A stretch of 64,000 nucleotides of DNA from Bacillus sp. KH172YL63 (GCF_011398925.1 NZ_AP022842.1:1352001-1416000); one strand, 5' to 3'. Shown: positions 15,552 through 24,981, counted from the first letter of the stretch. Program-made: numbers and translations. Notes: a model not told the origin generated them from the letters alone.

Positions 15552-17375
15552 ATGAGCAAAAAAACCAAAGTGAATAAAAGTGTTTTAAACAGGTTTCATT
15601 ATTCTACAGATCAAGTGATCGACAAGCCGTTCAACTGGGAACAGCTATACAGGTTATTATCTTATTTAAAGCCTTATTCCAAAAGACTGCTACCATTGTC
15701 CATCATAACGGTTCTGATCACGACCGCCGTCCGATTGATCGTCCCGATCTTAATCGGGGTCTATACCCTGGATAAAGCGATCAGACAGAAGGATCAAACT
15801 TTGCTCTTTACACTGGTCGGGATCATCGCCGGCCTTTATCTCTTGAATTACGGGGCGAATGTGTTAAGAATCAGGTGGATGAATCAACTCGGTCAAGGAG
15901 TCATTTATGACTTGCGGAAGCATCTGTTCAGCCACGTTCAGTGGCTCTCACACCGCTTCTTTGATCAAAGGTCAGCAGGTTCCATCCTCGTCAGGATCAT
16001 GAATGACATTAACTCCCTGCAGGAACTCTTTACAAATGGAGTCATCAATCTGTTGATGGATATCATTCTCCTGATTGGCATCATTGTGATCCTCTTTACG
16101 TTGAGTCCTGAATTGACGCTTGCAGTCATGGTCATCCTCCCGATCATGTTCTTTATCTCGACAAGTTTGCGGAAGAATATTCGGAGGTCGTGGCAAATGG
16201 TGCGCCTGAAGCAATCAAAGCTGAACTCTCACTTGAATGAAAGTATTCAAGGGATCCGGGTCACCCAGTCGTTCACCCAGGAGAAAGAAAATATGGCGTT
16301 TTTTGACGGAGTGAACACCGAGAACTTCGACAGCTGGAGAACAGCAACGAAGAAAAATGCCATGTTCCGCCCGATGGTAGAACTGACCAATGCCATCGGG
16401 ACAGCCGTCCTCATCTGGTACGGTGCCCACCTTATACAGGGCGGCTCACTTGAGCTCGGTGAATTTGTTTCCTTTGCTTTCTATCTGGGGATGTTCTGGG
16501 AGCCGATATCGAGACTCGGCCAAGTGTACAATCAGCTTTTGATTGGAATGGCTTCATCGGAGCGCATCTTTGAATTCCTTGATGAACAGCCGATTGTGAA
16601 CGAAAAAGCGGATGCAGTGAACTTGAAAGACATCAAGGGGCACATTCACTTTGAACAGGTGGAATTCTCTTATGATGATAAACGAAAAGCGCTGCAAAAT
16701 ATCTCACTTGAAATGAAAGCGGGTCAGACCGTCGCATTGGTAGGCCATACAGGCTCCGGCAAGACGACGATTGCCAACCTCATCAGCCGTTTTTATGATC
16801 CCACCGGAGGCGTCGTGAGAATTGACGGAGTCAATCTGAGGGATACAGCCGTCTCGAGCCTCAGAAGCCAAATCAGCATCGTGCTGCAGGATACATTCAT
16901 CTTCTCTGGCACCATCATGGATAATATCCGGTTCGGACGCCCCGGTGCATCAGACGAAGATGTCATGAAGGCGGCAGAAGCGATCGGTGCCCATGAATTC
17001 ATTCAAAAGCTGTCCAACGGCTATGATACTGAAGTGGAAGAGCGTGGGAATGTCCTGTCAGTCGGTGAAAGGCAGTTATTATCTTTTGCCCGTGCACTCC
17101 TCGCAAATCCCCGCATCATCATTCTGGATGAAGCGACGGCGTCCATCGACACAGAAACGGAAGTGAAGATTCAAAGCGCCCTGAAGAAACTGCTGAGCGG
17201 GCGTACAGCGATCATCATCGCCCATCGCCTATCGACCATCAGGGAGTCTGATAACATTTTTGTACTGGAAAATGGAAGAATCAAAGAATCTGGAAATCAT
17301 GGAGAGCTGATGGAGAAGCAGGGAGATTATTATGAGCTGGTGAAATCACAGTTTAAGATGCTAGAAGCGATGTAG
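15552..17375 (+). CDS. heterodimeric ABC exporter, half with canonical Walker B (YknV-like)
   Basis: The 607-residue partner has an N-terminal cytoplasmic extension of about 35 residues, six membrane helices, and an ATPase domain from about 365. Walker A is GHTGSGKTT and Walker B is IIILDEATASID with the catalytic Glu present, but the signature reads LSVGERQ in place of LSGGQ. The partner's Asp and this altered signature fall in the same composite nucleotide site, so one site of the pair should be degenerate, as in BmrCD-type exporters. A strong terminator follows. Confidence 0.88.
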   Translation: MSKKTKVNKSVLNRFHYSTDQVIDKPFNWEQLYRLLSYLKPYSKRLLPLSIITVLITTAVRLIVPILIGVYTLDKAIRQKDQTLLFTLVGIIAGLYLLNYGANVLRIRWMNQLGQGVIYDLRKHLFSHVQWLSHRFFDQRSAGSILVRIMNDINSLQELFTNGVINLLMDIILLIGIIVILFTLSPELTLAVMVILPIMFFISTSLRKNIRRSWQMVRLKQSKLNSHLNESIQGIRVTQSFTQEKENMAFFDGVNTENFDSWRTATKKNAMFRPMVELTNAIGTAVLIWYGAHLIQGGSLELGEFVSFAFYLGMFWEPISRLGQVYNQLLIGMASSERIFEFLDEQPIVNEKADAVNLKDIKGHIHFEQVEFSYDDKRKALQNISLEMKAGQTVALVGHTGSGKTTIANLISRFYDPTGGVVRIDGVNLRDTAVSSLRSQISIVLQDTFIFSGTIMDNIRFGRPGASDEDVMKAAEAIGAHEFIQKLSNGYDTEVEERGNVLSVGERQLLSFARALLANPRIIILDEATASIDTETEVKIQSALKKLLSGRTAIIIAHRLSTIRESDNIFVLENGRIKESGNHGELMEKQGDYYELVKSQFKMLEAM

Positions 17376-17382
17376 AGGATTA

Positions 17383-17415
17383 AGAGCCCCAAGTTAGTTA
17401 GGGGGCTCTTTTTTT
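17383..17415 (+). terminator. intrinsic terminator after the ABC exporter operon
   Basis: GAGCCCC and GGGGCTC form the stem, followed by seven T. Confidence 0.88.
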
Positions 17416-17494
17416 GTTTGGAGCAGCTGTTATAGAGAAGTAGGGTGAGAAACCTTTATAAAAAACCTTTCATTACACTACCAGTCAAAAAACA

Positions 17495-17512
17495 TTGTGA
17501 AAATCGTCACAA
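17495..17512. promoter_or_regulatory. candidate Rex operator upstream of cydAB
   Basis: TTGTGAAAATCGTCACAA is an 18-base palindrome close to the Rex consensus TTGTGAA-N4-TTCACAA. Rex represses bd oxidase genes in B. subtilis until NADH rises. A second, poorer half-site TTCACAA lies at 17531-17537, overlapping the likely -35 element. Confidence 0.75.
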
Positions 17513-17530
17513 AATATTCATGTTCAACAC

Positions 17531-17559
17531 TTCACAAACTAGAGTGCAGGTTTTATAAT
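17531..17559 (+). promoter_or_regulatory. candidate cydAB promoter
   Basis: TTCACA (17531-17536) and consensus TATAAT (17554-17559) stand 17 bases apart, about 70 bases before the cydA start. The -35 box overlaps a TTCACAA half-site of Rex type. Confidence 0.65.
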
Positions 17560-17629
17560 GGTCAATAAGTGATAAACAAGAGGTAAGAATGACTTTATGA
17601 AAATGTATCCATGAGTGGGGGAATATAGA

Positions 17630-18976
17630 ATGGAATTAGATAGTGTGATTTTGAGTCGGATGCTCACATCGACGACTCTTGCCTTTCATATTATATTTGC
17701 GACGATCGGGGTAGGGGTGCCGATCATGATTTCAATAGCAGAGTTCATGGGGATCAAGCGGAACGACGCCCATTACTTGCTGCTCGCTAGAAGATGGGCG
17801 AGGGGCTTTACGATTACAGTCGCCGTGGGTGTCGTGACGGGTACGGCGATCGGACTGCAGCTTTCCATGTTATGGCCGTCATTCATGCAGGTAGCAGGAC
17901 AGGTGATTGCCCTGCCGCTGTTCATGGAAACCTTTGCGTTTTTCTTTGAAGCGATCTTTTTAGGCATTTACCTGTATACGTGGGACAGGTTTAAGAATAA
18001 GTGGATTCACTGGCTCCTGACGATTCCCGTGATGATCGGATCTTCAGCTTCGGCACTGTTCATCACGATGGTGAATGCTTTCATGAATACGCCCCAAGGA
18101 TTTGAGCTCGAGGCAGGAAAAGCGATTAACATCGACCCGATTGCAGCGATGTTAAACCCTGCCACACCGACGAAAGTCTTCCACGTATTAACGACAGCGT
18201 ACCTGACATCGGCACTTGTTTTGGCAGCCATCACCGCATTTGCGATTCTTCGTAAAAAAGGCGGGGAATACCATAAGAAAGCATTGCGGTTATCCATGGT
18301 TTCTGCGTTGATCTTTGCCCTTGCAACCGCATTTGCAGGTGACCTGTCAGCGAAGTTCCTAGCTGAATATCAGCCTGAAAAGCTTGCAGCAGCCGAGTGG
18401 CATTTTGAAACCGAAGAGAGAGCTGATTTGATCGTATTTGGAACGCTTGATGAGAACAATGAAGTCCATCATGAAATCAGGTTACCTGGATTTCTGAGTT
18501 TCCTGGCAGGAAGTTCATTTGATACAGAGGTAACCGGTTTGAATGAATTTCCTGAAGACGAACGACCGCCACTATGGGTCCACTACATGTTTGATCTGAT
18601 GGTTTCCATCGGTTTTTACAGTATATTCATTGCAGGGACGTTCATCCTCTTCTGGAAATGGAAAAAGCGAAATGAATGGAATACACCATTATTATGGGGG
18701 ATCGTCGCGAGCGGTCCGCTGGCGATGCTTGCCATCGAGTTCGGTTGGATTTATGCAGAAGTCGGCAGGCAGCCATGGATCCTGCGAGGATATATGAAAG
18801 TGGCAGATGCAGCGACAAAGGCCGATGGCGTCGGTTTGACGTTTGCATTATTTGTCGGGCTTTATATCCTTCTTGGTATTCTGTGCGTTGTTGTATTGAT
18901 TAAAATGTTCAAGAACAAGCCTGCAGAGGCAGAGCTTGAACAACGTTTTCCCGACATAAACAGTAAAACAGATTGA
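17630..18976 (+). CDS. cydA: cytochrome bd-type ubiquinol/menaquinol oxidase subunit I
   Basis: The 448-residue membrane protein matches CydA/CioA. It begins with SRMLTSTTLAFHIIFATIGVG, which carries the conserved heme-ligand His, and has the quinol-loop motif GDLSAKFLAEYQPEKLAAAE near residue 235. The Q-loop is short, which places it with the CIO-like or YthA subgroup rather than the long-loop E. coli type. It reduces oxygen to water with quinol at high affinity. Start at ATG 17630 is preceded by GTGGGGGAA. cydB follows, and no cydCD is present nearby. Confidence 0.9.
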   Translation: MELDSVILSRMLTSTTLAFHIIFATIGVGVPIMISIAEFMGIKRNDAHYLLLARRWARGFTITVAVGVVTGTAIGLQLSMLWPSFMQVAGQVIALPLFMETFAFFFEAIFLGIYLYTWDRFKNKWIHWLLTIPVMIGSSASALFITMVNAFMNTPQGFELEAGKAINIDPIAAMLNPATPTKVFHVLTTAYLTSALVLAAITAFAILRKKGGEYHKKALRLSMVSALIFALATAFAGDLSAKFLAEYQPEKLAAAEWHFETEERADLIVFGTLDENNEVHHEIRLPGFLSFLAGSSFDTEVTGLNEFPEDERPPLWVHYMFDLMVSIGFYSIFIAGTFILFWKWKKRNEWNTPLLWGIVASGPLAMLAIEFGWIYAEVGRQPWILRGYMKVADAATKADGVGLTFALFVGLYILLGILCVVVLIKMFKNKPAEAELEQRFPDINSKTD

Positions 18977-19032
18977 TTGTATCCCTAACAGAGGGAATGG
19001 AAGATGCAGGTTGTAAAGAGGGAGGAATGGGT

Positions 19033-20046
19033 ATGAGCTTAGAGGTTCTGGGCATTACCGTGTTGTGGATATTTCTATATGGCTATCTGATCGTCGCTTC
19101 GATTGATTTCGGAGCGGGGTTCTTCGCCTTTTATGGAAGAATGAAAGGAAAGGAGCATACGCTGAATGTGTTGATCAGCCGATATCTGTCACCCGTTTGG
19201 GAAGTGACCAATGTGTTTTTTGTGTTTTTCTTTGTGGGTTTGGTAGGTTTCTTTCCTGATACTGCTTATTATTATGGGACCGCATTATTGCTGCCGGGGA
19301 GTATCGCGATCATCCTGCTTGCGATCAGGGGGAGTTTTTATGCTTTCGGTAATTACGGTTCCAAGGATAATATTGTCTATTTGTTTTTATACGGTGCGAC
19401 AGGGTTATTGATCCCGGCGTCACTATCGACCGCATTGACAATCTCCGAGGGAGGATTCCTCGAGGAGCAAGGGGATAGAGTGGTCTTCCTTGCGAAGGAA
19501 CTGTTTACCAGTCCTTATTCATGGAGCGTTGTGGCCTTGTCGATCGTCTCGGTGCTATTCATCAGTGCTACCTTCTTGACGTATTATGCCAATCGGGCCG
19601 GAGATTTGGATTCAAGGGAAATTCTAAGACGGTTTTCATTGTTCTGGAGTCCTCCGACGATTCTTGCGAGCTTAGTCGTTTTTGTCTCTTTAAGGGAACA
19701 TAATCCTGAACATTTCACAAGTGCCCTTGACATTTGGTGGATGTTTGGTTTATCGCTTCTATGTTTTTTCGGGGCATCACTTCTCATCTATCGGAGGAAA
19801 CGTTTCGGGATGGCGTTTATCCTGGTCATGCTGCAATTCTTCTTTGCATTCTTTGGCTATGGCGCTTCCCACCTTCCTTATATACTAAAACCGTTCATTA
19901 CGATCGGGGGCAGCGTGACGAACCCGACGATGGGTGTAGCGCTCGTAATCGTGTTCATCGCAGGTCTCCTGCTGTTGATCCCATCCCTGTATCTATTGAT
20001 GAGGCTGTTTTTATTTGATGCGGACTATGTGAAAGGGAGAAAGTGA
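19033..20046 (+). CDS. cydB: cytochrome bd-type oxidase subunit II (YthB-like)
   Basis: The 337-residue product has about eight to nine membrane helices and the CydB start pattern (WIFLYGYLIVASIDFGAGFFAF). It is the non-heme or structural partner of subunit I. Two in-frame ATG codons lie close together; 19033 is best placed behind GGGAGGA. The gap of 56 bases from cydA and the shared terminator indicate one operon. Sequence drift from E. coli CydB agrees with the CIO/YthB subgroup. Confidence 0.85.
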   Translation: MSLEVLGITVLWIFLYGYLIVASIDFGAGFFAFYGRMKGKEHTLNVLISRYLSPVWEVTNVFFVFFFVGLVGFFPDTAYYYGTALLLPGSIAIILLAIRGSFYAFGNYGSKDNIVYLFLYGATGLLIPASLSTALTISEGGFLEEQGDRVVFLAKELFTSPYSWSVVALSIVSVLFISATFLTYYANRAGDLDSREILRRFSLFWSPPTILASLVVFVSLREHNPEHFTSALDIWWMFGLSLLCFFGASLLIYRRKRFGMAFILVMLQFFFAFFGYGASHLPYILKPFITIGGSVTNPTMGVALVIVFIAGLLLLIPSLYLLMRLFLFDADYVKGRK

Positions 20047-20070
20047 GCGAGGAGCTATTTTCGCAGATTG

Positions 20071-20102
20071 AAAAGGAGAAATGTCATTTTCTCCTTTTTT
20101 TT
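20071..20102 (+). terminator. intrinsic terminator after cydB
   Basis: AAAAGGAGAAA and TTTTCTCCTTTT form the stem, closed by a short loop and followed by T. Confidence 0.85.
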
Positions 20103-20140
20103 GTGCTAAAATATATTGTATACATAGTACGGGGGGATAA

Positions 20141-20800
20141 ATGGTGAAAAAAGAATTTGTAGTCATAGGGTTAGGAAGATTCGGGGGAAGCATCGTCCGT
20201 TCTCTGACAGATCAAGGGATGGAAGTGATGGCCATCGATCAGGATGAAGACAAGGTGAATGAGTTTTCATCCATCGCATCCCATGCGGTAGTGGCTGATT
20301 CAACGGATGAATCGGTGTTGAAAAGCCTCGGCATCCGTAATTTTGATCATGTGATTGTCGCAATCGGGGATGATATCCAGGCGAGTATTCTCACGACACT
20401 GATGTTGAAGGAAATCGGTGTGAAGAAGATTACGGTAAAAGCTCAGAACGATTATCATGAAAAGGTTCTCCGAAAAATCGGTGCGAACCAGGTTGTTCAT
20501 CCGGAACGGGATATGGGGAGAAGGATTGCCCATAATATAGTCTCCAATAACGTATTGGATTATCTTGAGCTTTCTGATGAGCACTCGATTGTGGAGATCG
20601 TGGCTAACGATCATTTGAGTGGGAATTCACTGATCGATTTAGATATCCGTGCACAATTCGGGATCAACATCGTTGCCATTAAAAGGGACAAGGATATTAT
20701 TGTTTCACCACAGGCAGATGAGCAGATCCGTGAAGGAGACATCCTGATCGTGATCGGAGCTGATACGGATATCAACCGTTTTGAGAAAAAGGTATTATAA
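20141..20800 (+). CDS. ktrC: potassium channel regulatory subunit KtrC (RCK protein)
   Basis: The 219-residue protein has an N-terminal Rossmann RCK_N domain (GLGRFGGSI nucleotide loop at about 10-18, then MAIDQDEDKV) and an RCK_C domain from about 135. It gates a KtrD-type potassium channel in response to adenine nucleotides, and the RCK_C domain of KtrA/KtrC binds cyclic di-AMP in B. subtilis. It ends RFEKKVL as KtrC does and stands back to back with rnjA, as ktrC (ykqB) does there. No membrane subunit is next to it, which is also normal for ktrC. Confidence 0.92.
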   Translation: MVKKEFVVIGLGRFGGSIVRSLTDQGMEVMAIDQDEDKVNEFSSIASHAVVADSTDESVLKSLGIRNFDHVIVAIGDDIQASILTTLMLKEIGVKKITVKAQNDYHEKVLRKIGANQVVHPERDMGRRIAHNIVSNNVLDYLELSDEHSIVEIVANDHLSGNSLIDLDIRAQFGINIVAIKRDKDIIVSPQADEQIREGDILIVIGADTDINRFEKKVL

Positions 20801-20806
20801 TACAGA

Positions 20807-20842
20807 AGAAGAGGCTGACCCAAATGGGTCAGCCTCTTTTTG
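20807..20842. terminator. bidirectional terminator between ktrC and rnjA
   Basis: AAGAGGCTGACCCA and TGGGTCAGCCTCTT are perfectly complementary with a tiny loop, followed by T in the plus direction and flanked by A-rich bases for the minus direction. Confidence 0.9.
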
Positions 20843-20845
20843 TTA

Positions 20846-22513
20846 TCAAACTTCCATGATGATTGGAAGAATCATCGGACGACGTTTTGTTTTCTCATAT
20901 AAGAATGGCGCCAATGTATCGGTAATCTCATTTTTGATTTCCGACCATTGTGACGTTCTTCTTTCAAGAACTTTGTTCAAGTGCTTGGAAATGAGTGTTT
21001 GAGCTTCATTAATCAAGTCACCTGATTCACGCATGTATACGAATCCTCTTGAAATGAGGTCTGGACCGGAAGCGATTTTGAAGTCCTTCATGTCGATGCT
21101 CACAACGACAATCACCAAACCTTCTTCAGACAGGATGCGGCGGTCACGAAGGACGATATTTCCGATATCCCCGATTCCGCTTCCATCGATATACACATTT
21201 CCGGACGGGATCTTCCCTGCCACCTGGGCAGAATCATTGCTTAATGCAAGTACTTCCCCATTGTCCATGATGAAGCAGTTTCCTTCCTGCACGCCACAAT
21301 CGACACCAAGCTGAGCATGCATCTTCTGCATACGGAATTCACCGTGGATCGGCATGAAGAATGTAGGATTCATCAGGCGAAGCATTAACTTCATTTCCTG
21401 CTGACCACCATGACCTGATGTATGGATATCACTTAAAGGCCCATGGATGACCTCAGCGCCTGCACGATATAATAAGTTGATCGTACGGTTTACGCTGATT
21501 GTGTTGCCAGGGATTGGTGAAGATGAGAATACAACCGTGTCACCAGGCTGGATTTGAATCTGACGGTGTGTACCGTTTGCGATCCGGGATAATGCAGCCA
21601 TTGGCTCACCTTGTGAACCGGTACAAAGGATTGCCACTTCATTCGCTGGTAGGCGATTGATTTGATTGTGCTCGATGAAGGTGTCCTTCGGAGCATTGAT
21701 ATATCCCAGTTCCTGACCGATTGTAATAGCAGCTTCCATACTTCTTCCGAATACAGCGACCTTTCTGTTGTGGAACACAGCTGCTTCTACAACCTGCTGA
21801 AGACGGTGGATATTCGAAGCGAATGTAGCGAAAATGACACGTCCGTCTACTTTACGGAAGATATCATTGATGCTTTCACCAACTTTTCGTTCAGACATTG
21901 TGAAGTTTGGCACTTCTGCATTCGTGCTGTCAGATAGAAGGCAAAGAACGCCTTCCTTACCGATTTCAGCCATCTTGGTTAAGTTCGCAGGTTCACCAAC
22001 AGGCGTGAAATCAAATTTAAAGTCACCTGTATGCACAACATTACCAGGTGGTGTCTTCACGACGATTCCATAAGAATCTGGAATACTGTGAGTTGTTCTG
22101 AAGAAGGTGACAGATGTTTTGCGGAATTTAACCACATCATCCTCCTGGATGACATTCAGTTTTGCATTGCGCAATAAACCGTGCTCTTCCAGTTTGTTCT
22201 TGATCAGACCAAGGGCAAGCTTGCCGCCGTAGATAGGGATATTCAACTCGCGAAGTAAATAAGGAATTCCTCCGATATGGTCTTCGTGTCCGTGTGTAAC
22301 GAAAAGACCCTTGATTTTATCCGCATTTTTCACCAGGTAGGTGTAGTCTGGGATAACGTAATCAATACCGAGTAATTCATCTTCCGGGAATTTGATTCCT
22401 GCATCGATCAGGATAATCTCATCTTGGAATTGTACGCCGTATGTGTTTTTACCGATTTCACCTAAACCGCCAAGGGCAAATACCGCGGTTTGGTCATTCT
22501 TTACAAATTTCAT
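20846..22513 (-). CDS. rnjA: ribonuclease J1
   Basis: The 555-residue product has the length of B. subtilis RNase J1, a central RNA-decay and maturation enzyme with 5'-exo and endonuclease activity. The metallo-beta-lactamase motif [10 protein letters not shown] is near residue 74, TGDFKFD near 163, the beta-CASP region spans about 200-370 ([16 protein letters not shown]) and the C-terminal domain carries [10 protein letters not shown]. It is downstream of rpoY with a three-base gap, an operon conserved in Bacillus. Confidence 0.97.
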   Translation of the reverse strand: MKFVKNDQTAVFALGGLGEIGKNTYGVQFQDEIILIDAGIKFPEDELLGIDYVIPDYTYLVKNADKIKGLFVTHGHEDHIGGIPYLLRELNIPIYGGKLALGLIKNKLEEHGLLRNAKLNVIQEDDVVKFRKTSVTFFRTTHSIPDSYGIVVKTPPGNVVHTGDFKFDFTPVGEPANLTKMAEIGKEGVLCLLSDSTNAEVPNFTMSERKVGESINDIFRKVDGRVIFATFASNIHRLQQVVEAAVFHNRKVAVFGRSMEAAITIGQELGYINAPKDTFIEHNQINRLPANEVAILCTGSQGEPMAALSRIANGTHRQIQIQPGDTVVFSSSPIPGNTISVNRTINLLYRAGAEVIHGPLSDIHTSGHGGQQEMKLMLRLMNPTFFMPIHGEFRMQKMHAQLGVDCGVQEGNCFIMDNGEVLALSNDSAQVAGKIPSGNVYIDGSGIGDIGNIVLRDRRILSEEGLVIVVVSIDMKDFKIASGPDLISRGFVYMRESGDLINEAQTLISKHLNKVLERRTSQWSEIKNEITDTLAPFLYEKTKRRPMILPIIMEV

Positions 22514-22516
22514 CGT

Positions 22517-22723
22517 TTACTGCTCCAACCCGAAAGAATGGTGGTTTTGTTCATACTCTAAAAAAGCGCCCTCTAGCTTTTGTACGAATTCGATGTTATA
22601 CGGTTTGTCTTTTAATTTAAGGCGTACGTCACGTTCAGAATCTGCTTCCATGTAAAGCGATTGAGTGCATTCGCGAACAGGCACTTCGGCTTTACTTTCT
22701 TGATAAAATACTTTAAAAATCAT
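22517..22723 (-). CDS. rpoY: RNA polymerase epsilon subunit
   Basis: This 68-residue protein ([18 protein letters not shown]) matches RpoY/YkzG, the small Firmicutes RNA polymerase subunit that resembles the phage inhibitor Gp2. It starts behind AAGGAGAGAG and precedes rnjA by three bases. An unusually long, folded region lies upstream of it on the same strand. Confidence 0.95.
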   Translation of the reverse strand: MIFKVFYQESKAEVPVRECTQSLYMEADSERDVRLKLKDKPYNIEFVQKLEGAFLEYEQNHHSFGLEQ

Positions 22724-22799
22724 TTTTCTCTCTCCTTATCCGTTTTCAAAAAATCTAACTTTCTTCTATGATAAAAAAGTTATCAACTACATAACATAA

Positions 22800-23020
22800 G
22801 CGGCGCCCAAGACCCGCAAGGATCAAGCTCTGCAAAAAAAGAGGGATGTTCCATGTCGGCGGGTGCTTGACGCTGGAGCTCGGGATCAGGGAGTCTTACC
22901 CCCTGATCGCTTCTTGAGATCGGAACATTCACATGTTCATCTGTTGCCCATTTACGCCCTGTGTTAAAAAAACGATTGACCGATGAATCATTTTCTTAAC
23001 ACAGAGAGGGTTTTTACCCT
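22800..23020 (-). other. folded region upstream of rpoY, possible structured leader or small RNA
   Basis: Several inverted repeats nest here: CTGTGTTAA (22959-22967) with TTAACACAG (22996-23004); ATGTTCC (22846-22852) with GGAACAT (22922-22928); and inside the latter GATCAGGG (22884-22891) with CCCTGATC (22901-22908). On the minus strand the last structure is followed by CCCTC and seven T, loosely terminator-like. The stretch has no open frame. I do not recognise a known riboswitch or RNA family in it. The rest of the 850-base gap holds little else apart from a possible short peptide gene at 23273-23344. Confidence 0.5.
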
Positions 23021-23272
23021 GAATGATAGCCTTTCATTTAAATAGGATGGAATCACTTACTTTATGTATGATACCAAGTATAAAGGATTCTTTCACTTAA
23101 ATAAAGTTTTTGAATAATCTTCACGAAATCATGACAAAGATAGAAGAGGGACCAAGGCCCTTGGAGACATAAAGCTTACAGGCGGCATCAGTCCCTTATT
23201 CATTGCATGAATGTATGTGAATAGCGGGCTGTGGTAATTGTTTAGGCGTGTGTCACCTCAGGATCGAAGGAA

Positions 23273-23344
23273 TTACGCGATCGTTTTTCTTTTAAGCAAT
23301 TCTTTCCACTGTTTTAAAAGCTTTTTTCTCAGCTTTTTTAACAT
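23273..23344 (-). CDS. candidate 23-residue cationic amphipathic peptide
   Basis: On the minus strand an ATG behind the very strong ribosome site TAAGGAGTGATCC opens a 23-codon frame beginning MLKKLRKKLLKQWKELLK and ending in TAA. Eleven of 23 residues are Lys or Arg, spaced so that a helix would be amphipathic. Lengths this short are often chance, so the case rests on the near-perfect ribosome site and the composition. It is upstream of and in the same direction as rpoY-rnjA. Function is unknown; a small toxin, a membrane-active peptide or a leader peptide are all possible. Confidence 0.45.
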   Translation of the reverse strand: MLKKLRKKLLKQWKELLKRKTIA

Positions 23345-23581
23345 GGTGGATCACTCCTTATCAATAGTTTACCGAGATTTTCCTATGAAGTAAAGGAACA
23401 AAAATGGGCACGTCTCTGTTGTCTTACTTATATTGTACGGAATTTTTCGAATCTCTTACATGGTTAAGTTTGGTAAATCCCGTTGTAGACGTCTCATCAT
23501 TGACATTTTTTTCGTAAAGGATTACCTTAATCAACGTGTAAAAGAGAAATGAAATCGAACTGTATGAAAAGGAGAAGGTTT

Positions 23582-24352
23582 ATGTCTAAAATAGTTTTCT
23601 TCGATATAGATGGCACGCTGCTTGACCATGATAAACAGCTGCCTGATTCAACCAAGGAAGCGATTCAAACGCTTCAATCAAACGGTACGTATGTGGCGAT
23701 AGCAACCGGAAGGGCGCCATTTATGTATGAGAGTTTAAGAGAAGAGCTCGGAATCGAATCGTTTGTATCATTCAATGGTCAATACGTCGTTTTCGAGAAC
23801 GAAGTCATCTATACCAATCCGCTGAAATTCGAGACGCTGGAGGAAATATTGGAAGATACCCATGCAAATGCGCATCCGGTCGTTCATTTGAATCATGAAA
23901 CGATGAAATCGAATGAGAAACATCATCAATATATCGAGGAAAGTATGAACAGCCTGAAGTTTCCTCACCCAGGATACGCGCCTGATTTCTATAAAGGAAG
24001 GGATATTTACCAATCGTTGCTATTCTGCACGGAGGAAGAAGAGAACTTCTATCGTGAGAAATACAATGATTTTACATTCATCCGATGGCACCAGTACTCA
24101 ATGGATATCCTTCCAAGAGGAGGATCGAAGGCAGAGGGGATCAAGAAGATGATCGCAAAGCTTGGGTTTGACATGGAGGATGTGTATGCATTCGGGGACG
24201 GGCTGAATGATATTGAGATGATTCAGTCAGTTGGTACCGGAGTCGCGATGGGCAATGCTGTCCAGGAAGTGCAGAATCATGCAGATATGATCACAAGGCA
24301 TGTGGATGACGATGGCATTCACCACGGATTGAAAGAACTTGGATTAATATAA
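23582..24352 (+). CDS. ykrA: HAD-superfamily (Cof-type) phosphatase YkrA
   Basis: The 256-residue protein is a Cof/IIB HAD hydrolase. It has the nucleophile motif FFDIDGTLLD at residues 5-14, TGRAPF near 44, a cap domain with HQY and a C-terminal GDGLNDIEM. Such enzymes dephosphorylate sugar phosphates or flavin precursors; the substrate of YkrA is not established. The start at 23582 follows AAAAGGAGAAG; the frame is open 33 bases further up without a better signal. Order ykrA-def-ykyA-pdhA matches B. subtilis. Confidence 0.9.
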   Translation: MSKIVFFDIDGTLLDHDKQLPDSTKEAIQTLQSNGTYVAIATGRAPFMYESLREELGIESFVSFNGQYVVFENEVIYTNPLKFETLEEILEDTHANAHPVVHLNHETMKSNEKHHQYIEESMNSLKFPHPGYAPDFYKGRDIYQSLLFCTEEEENFYREKYNDFTFIRWHQYSMDILPRGGSKAEGIKKMIAKLGFDMEDVYAFGDGLNDIEMIQSVGTGVAMGNAVQEVQNHADMITRHVDDDGIHHGLKELGLI

Positions 24353-24356
24353 ACGT

Positions 24357-24405
24357 AAAATCCGAACGGCTACTCCTGAATGGGGATAGCCGTTCGGATT
24401 TTTTT
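24357..24405. terminator. terminator between ykrA and def (ATCCGAACG type)
   Basis: AAAATCCGAACGGCTA pairs with TAGCCGTTCGGATTTT, followed by T. It is one of five terminators in the window sharing an ATCCGA core. Confidence 0.92.
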
Positions 24406-24426
24406 ATGGGTTTAAATTGTAAGGAG

Positions 24427-24981
24427 CTATCTTTCGATGGCTGTGGCATCAGGGATCGGTTGGAATGGATTGTCCTTGTTAATATGATCATAGAACATGA
24501 TGCCATTCAAGTGGTCGATCTCGTGCTGGAAAACGATCGCCGGCAAACCTTTTAATCGGAGTTTCACTTCATTTCCATCTATATCCCATCCGCGCACTGT
24601 CACCCTGGCGTAGCGTGGGACAAACCCTGGGACGCTTCTATCGACTGATAGACAGCCTTCACCTGAAGTTAAGTACGCTTTCTCGACCGAATGACTGATG
24701 ATCTTCGGGTTGAATAATGCATAACTGTACAGCTTGCCAGTGCTGTCTGTCACATTGACTGCCAGCATCCGTTTGGAAATGTTGATCTGCGGGGCAGCGA
24801 GTCCGATTCCGGGTCTGAGACCGTATTTACTTGCTGTTTCAGGATTTTGACTGTTAATGACGTATTCCAATAAACGTTTCAGCGTTTCCTGATCTTCCGG
24901 TGTGGGCGGGATCGGGACCTCTGAAGCGACCATTGTCAATGTGGGATGGCCTTCTCGTATGATGTCTTTCATTGTGATCAT
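24427..24981 (-). CDS. def: peptide deformylase
   Basis: The 184-residue enzyme removes the formyl group from nascent proteins. All three signatures are present: GIGLAAPQI near residue 59, EGCLSV near 108 (metal-binding Cys) and HEIDHLNG near 153 (two His ligands and catalytic Glu). Insertions fit the Gram-positive type 2 form, and length equals B. subtilis DefB (YkrB). It is a single minus-strand gene between ykrA and ykyA. Confidence 0.95.
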   Translation of the reverse strand: MITMKDIIREGHPTLTMVASEVPIPPTPEDQETLKRLLEYVINSQNPETASKYGLRPGIGLAAPQINISKRMLAVNVTDSTGKLYSYALFNPKIISHSVEKAYLTSGEGCLSVDRSVPGFVPRYARVTVRGWDIDGNEVKLRLKGLPAIVFQHEIDHLNGIMFYDHINKDNPFQPIPDATAIER

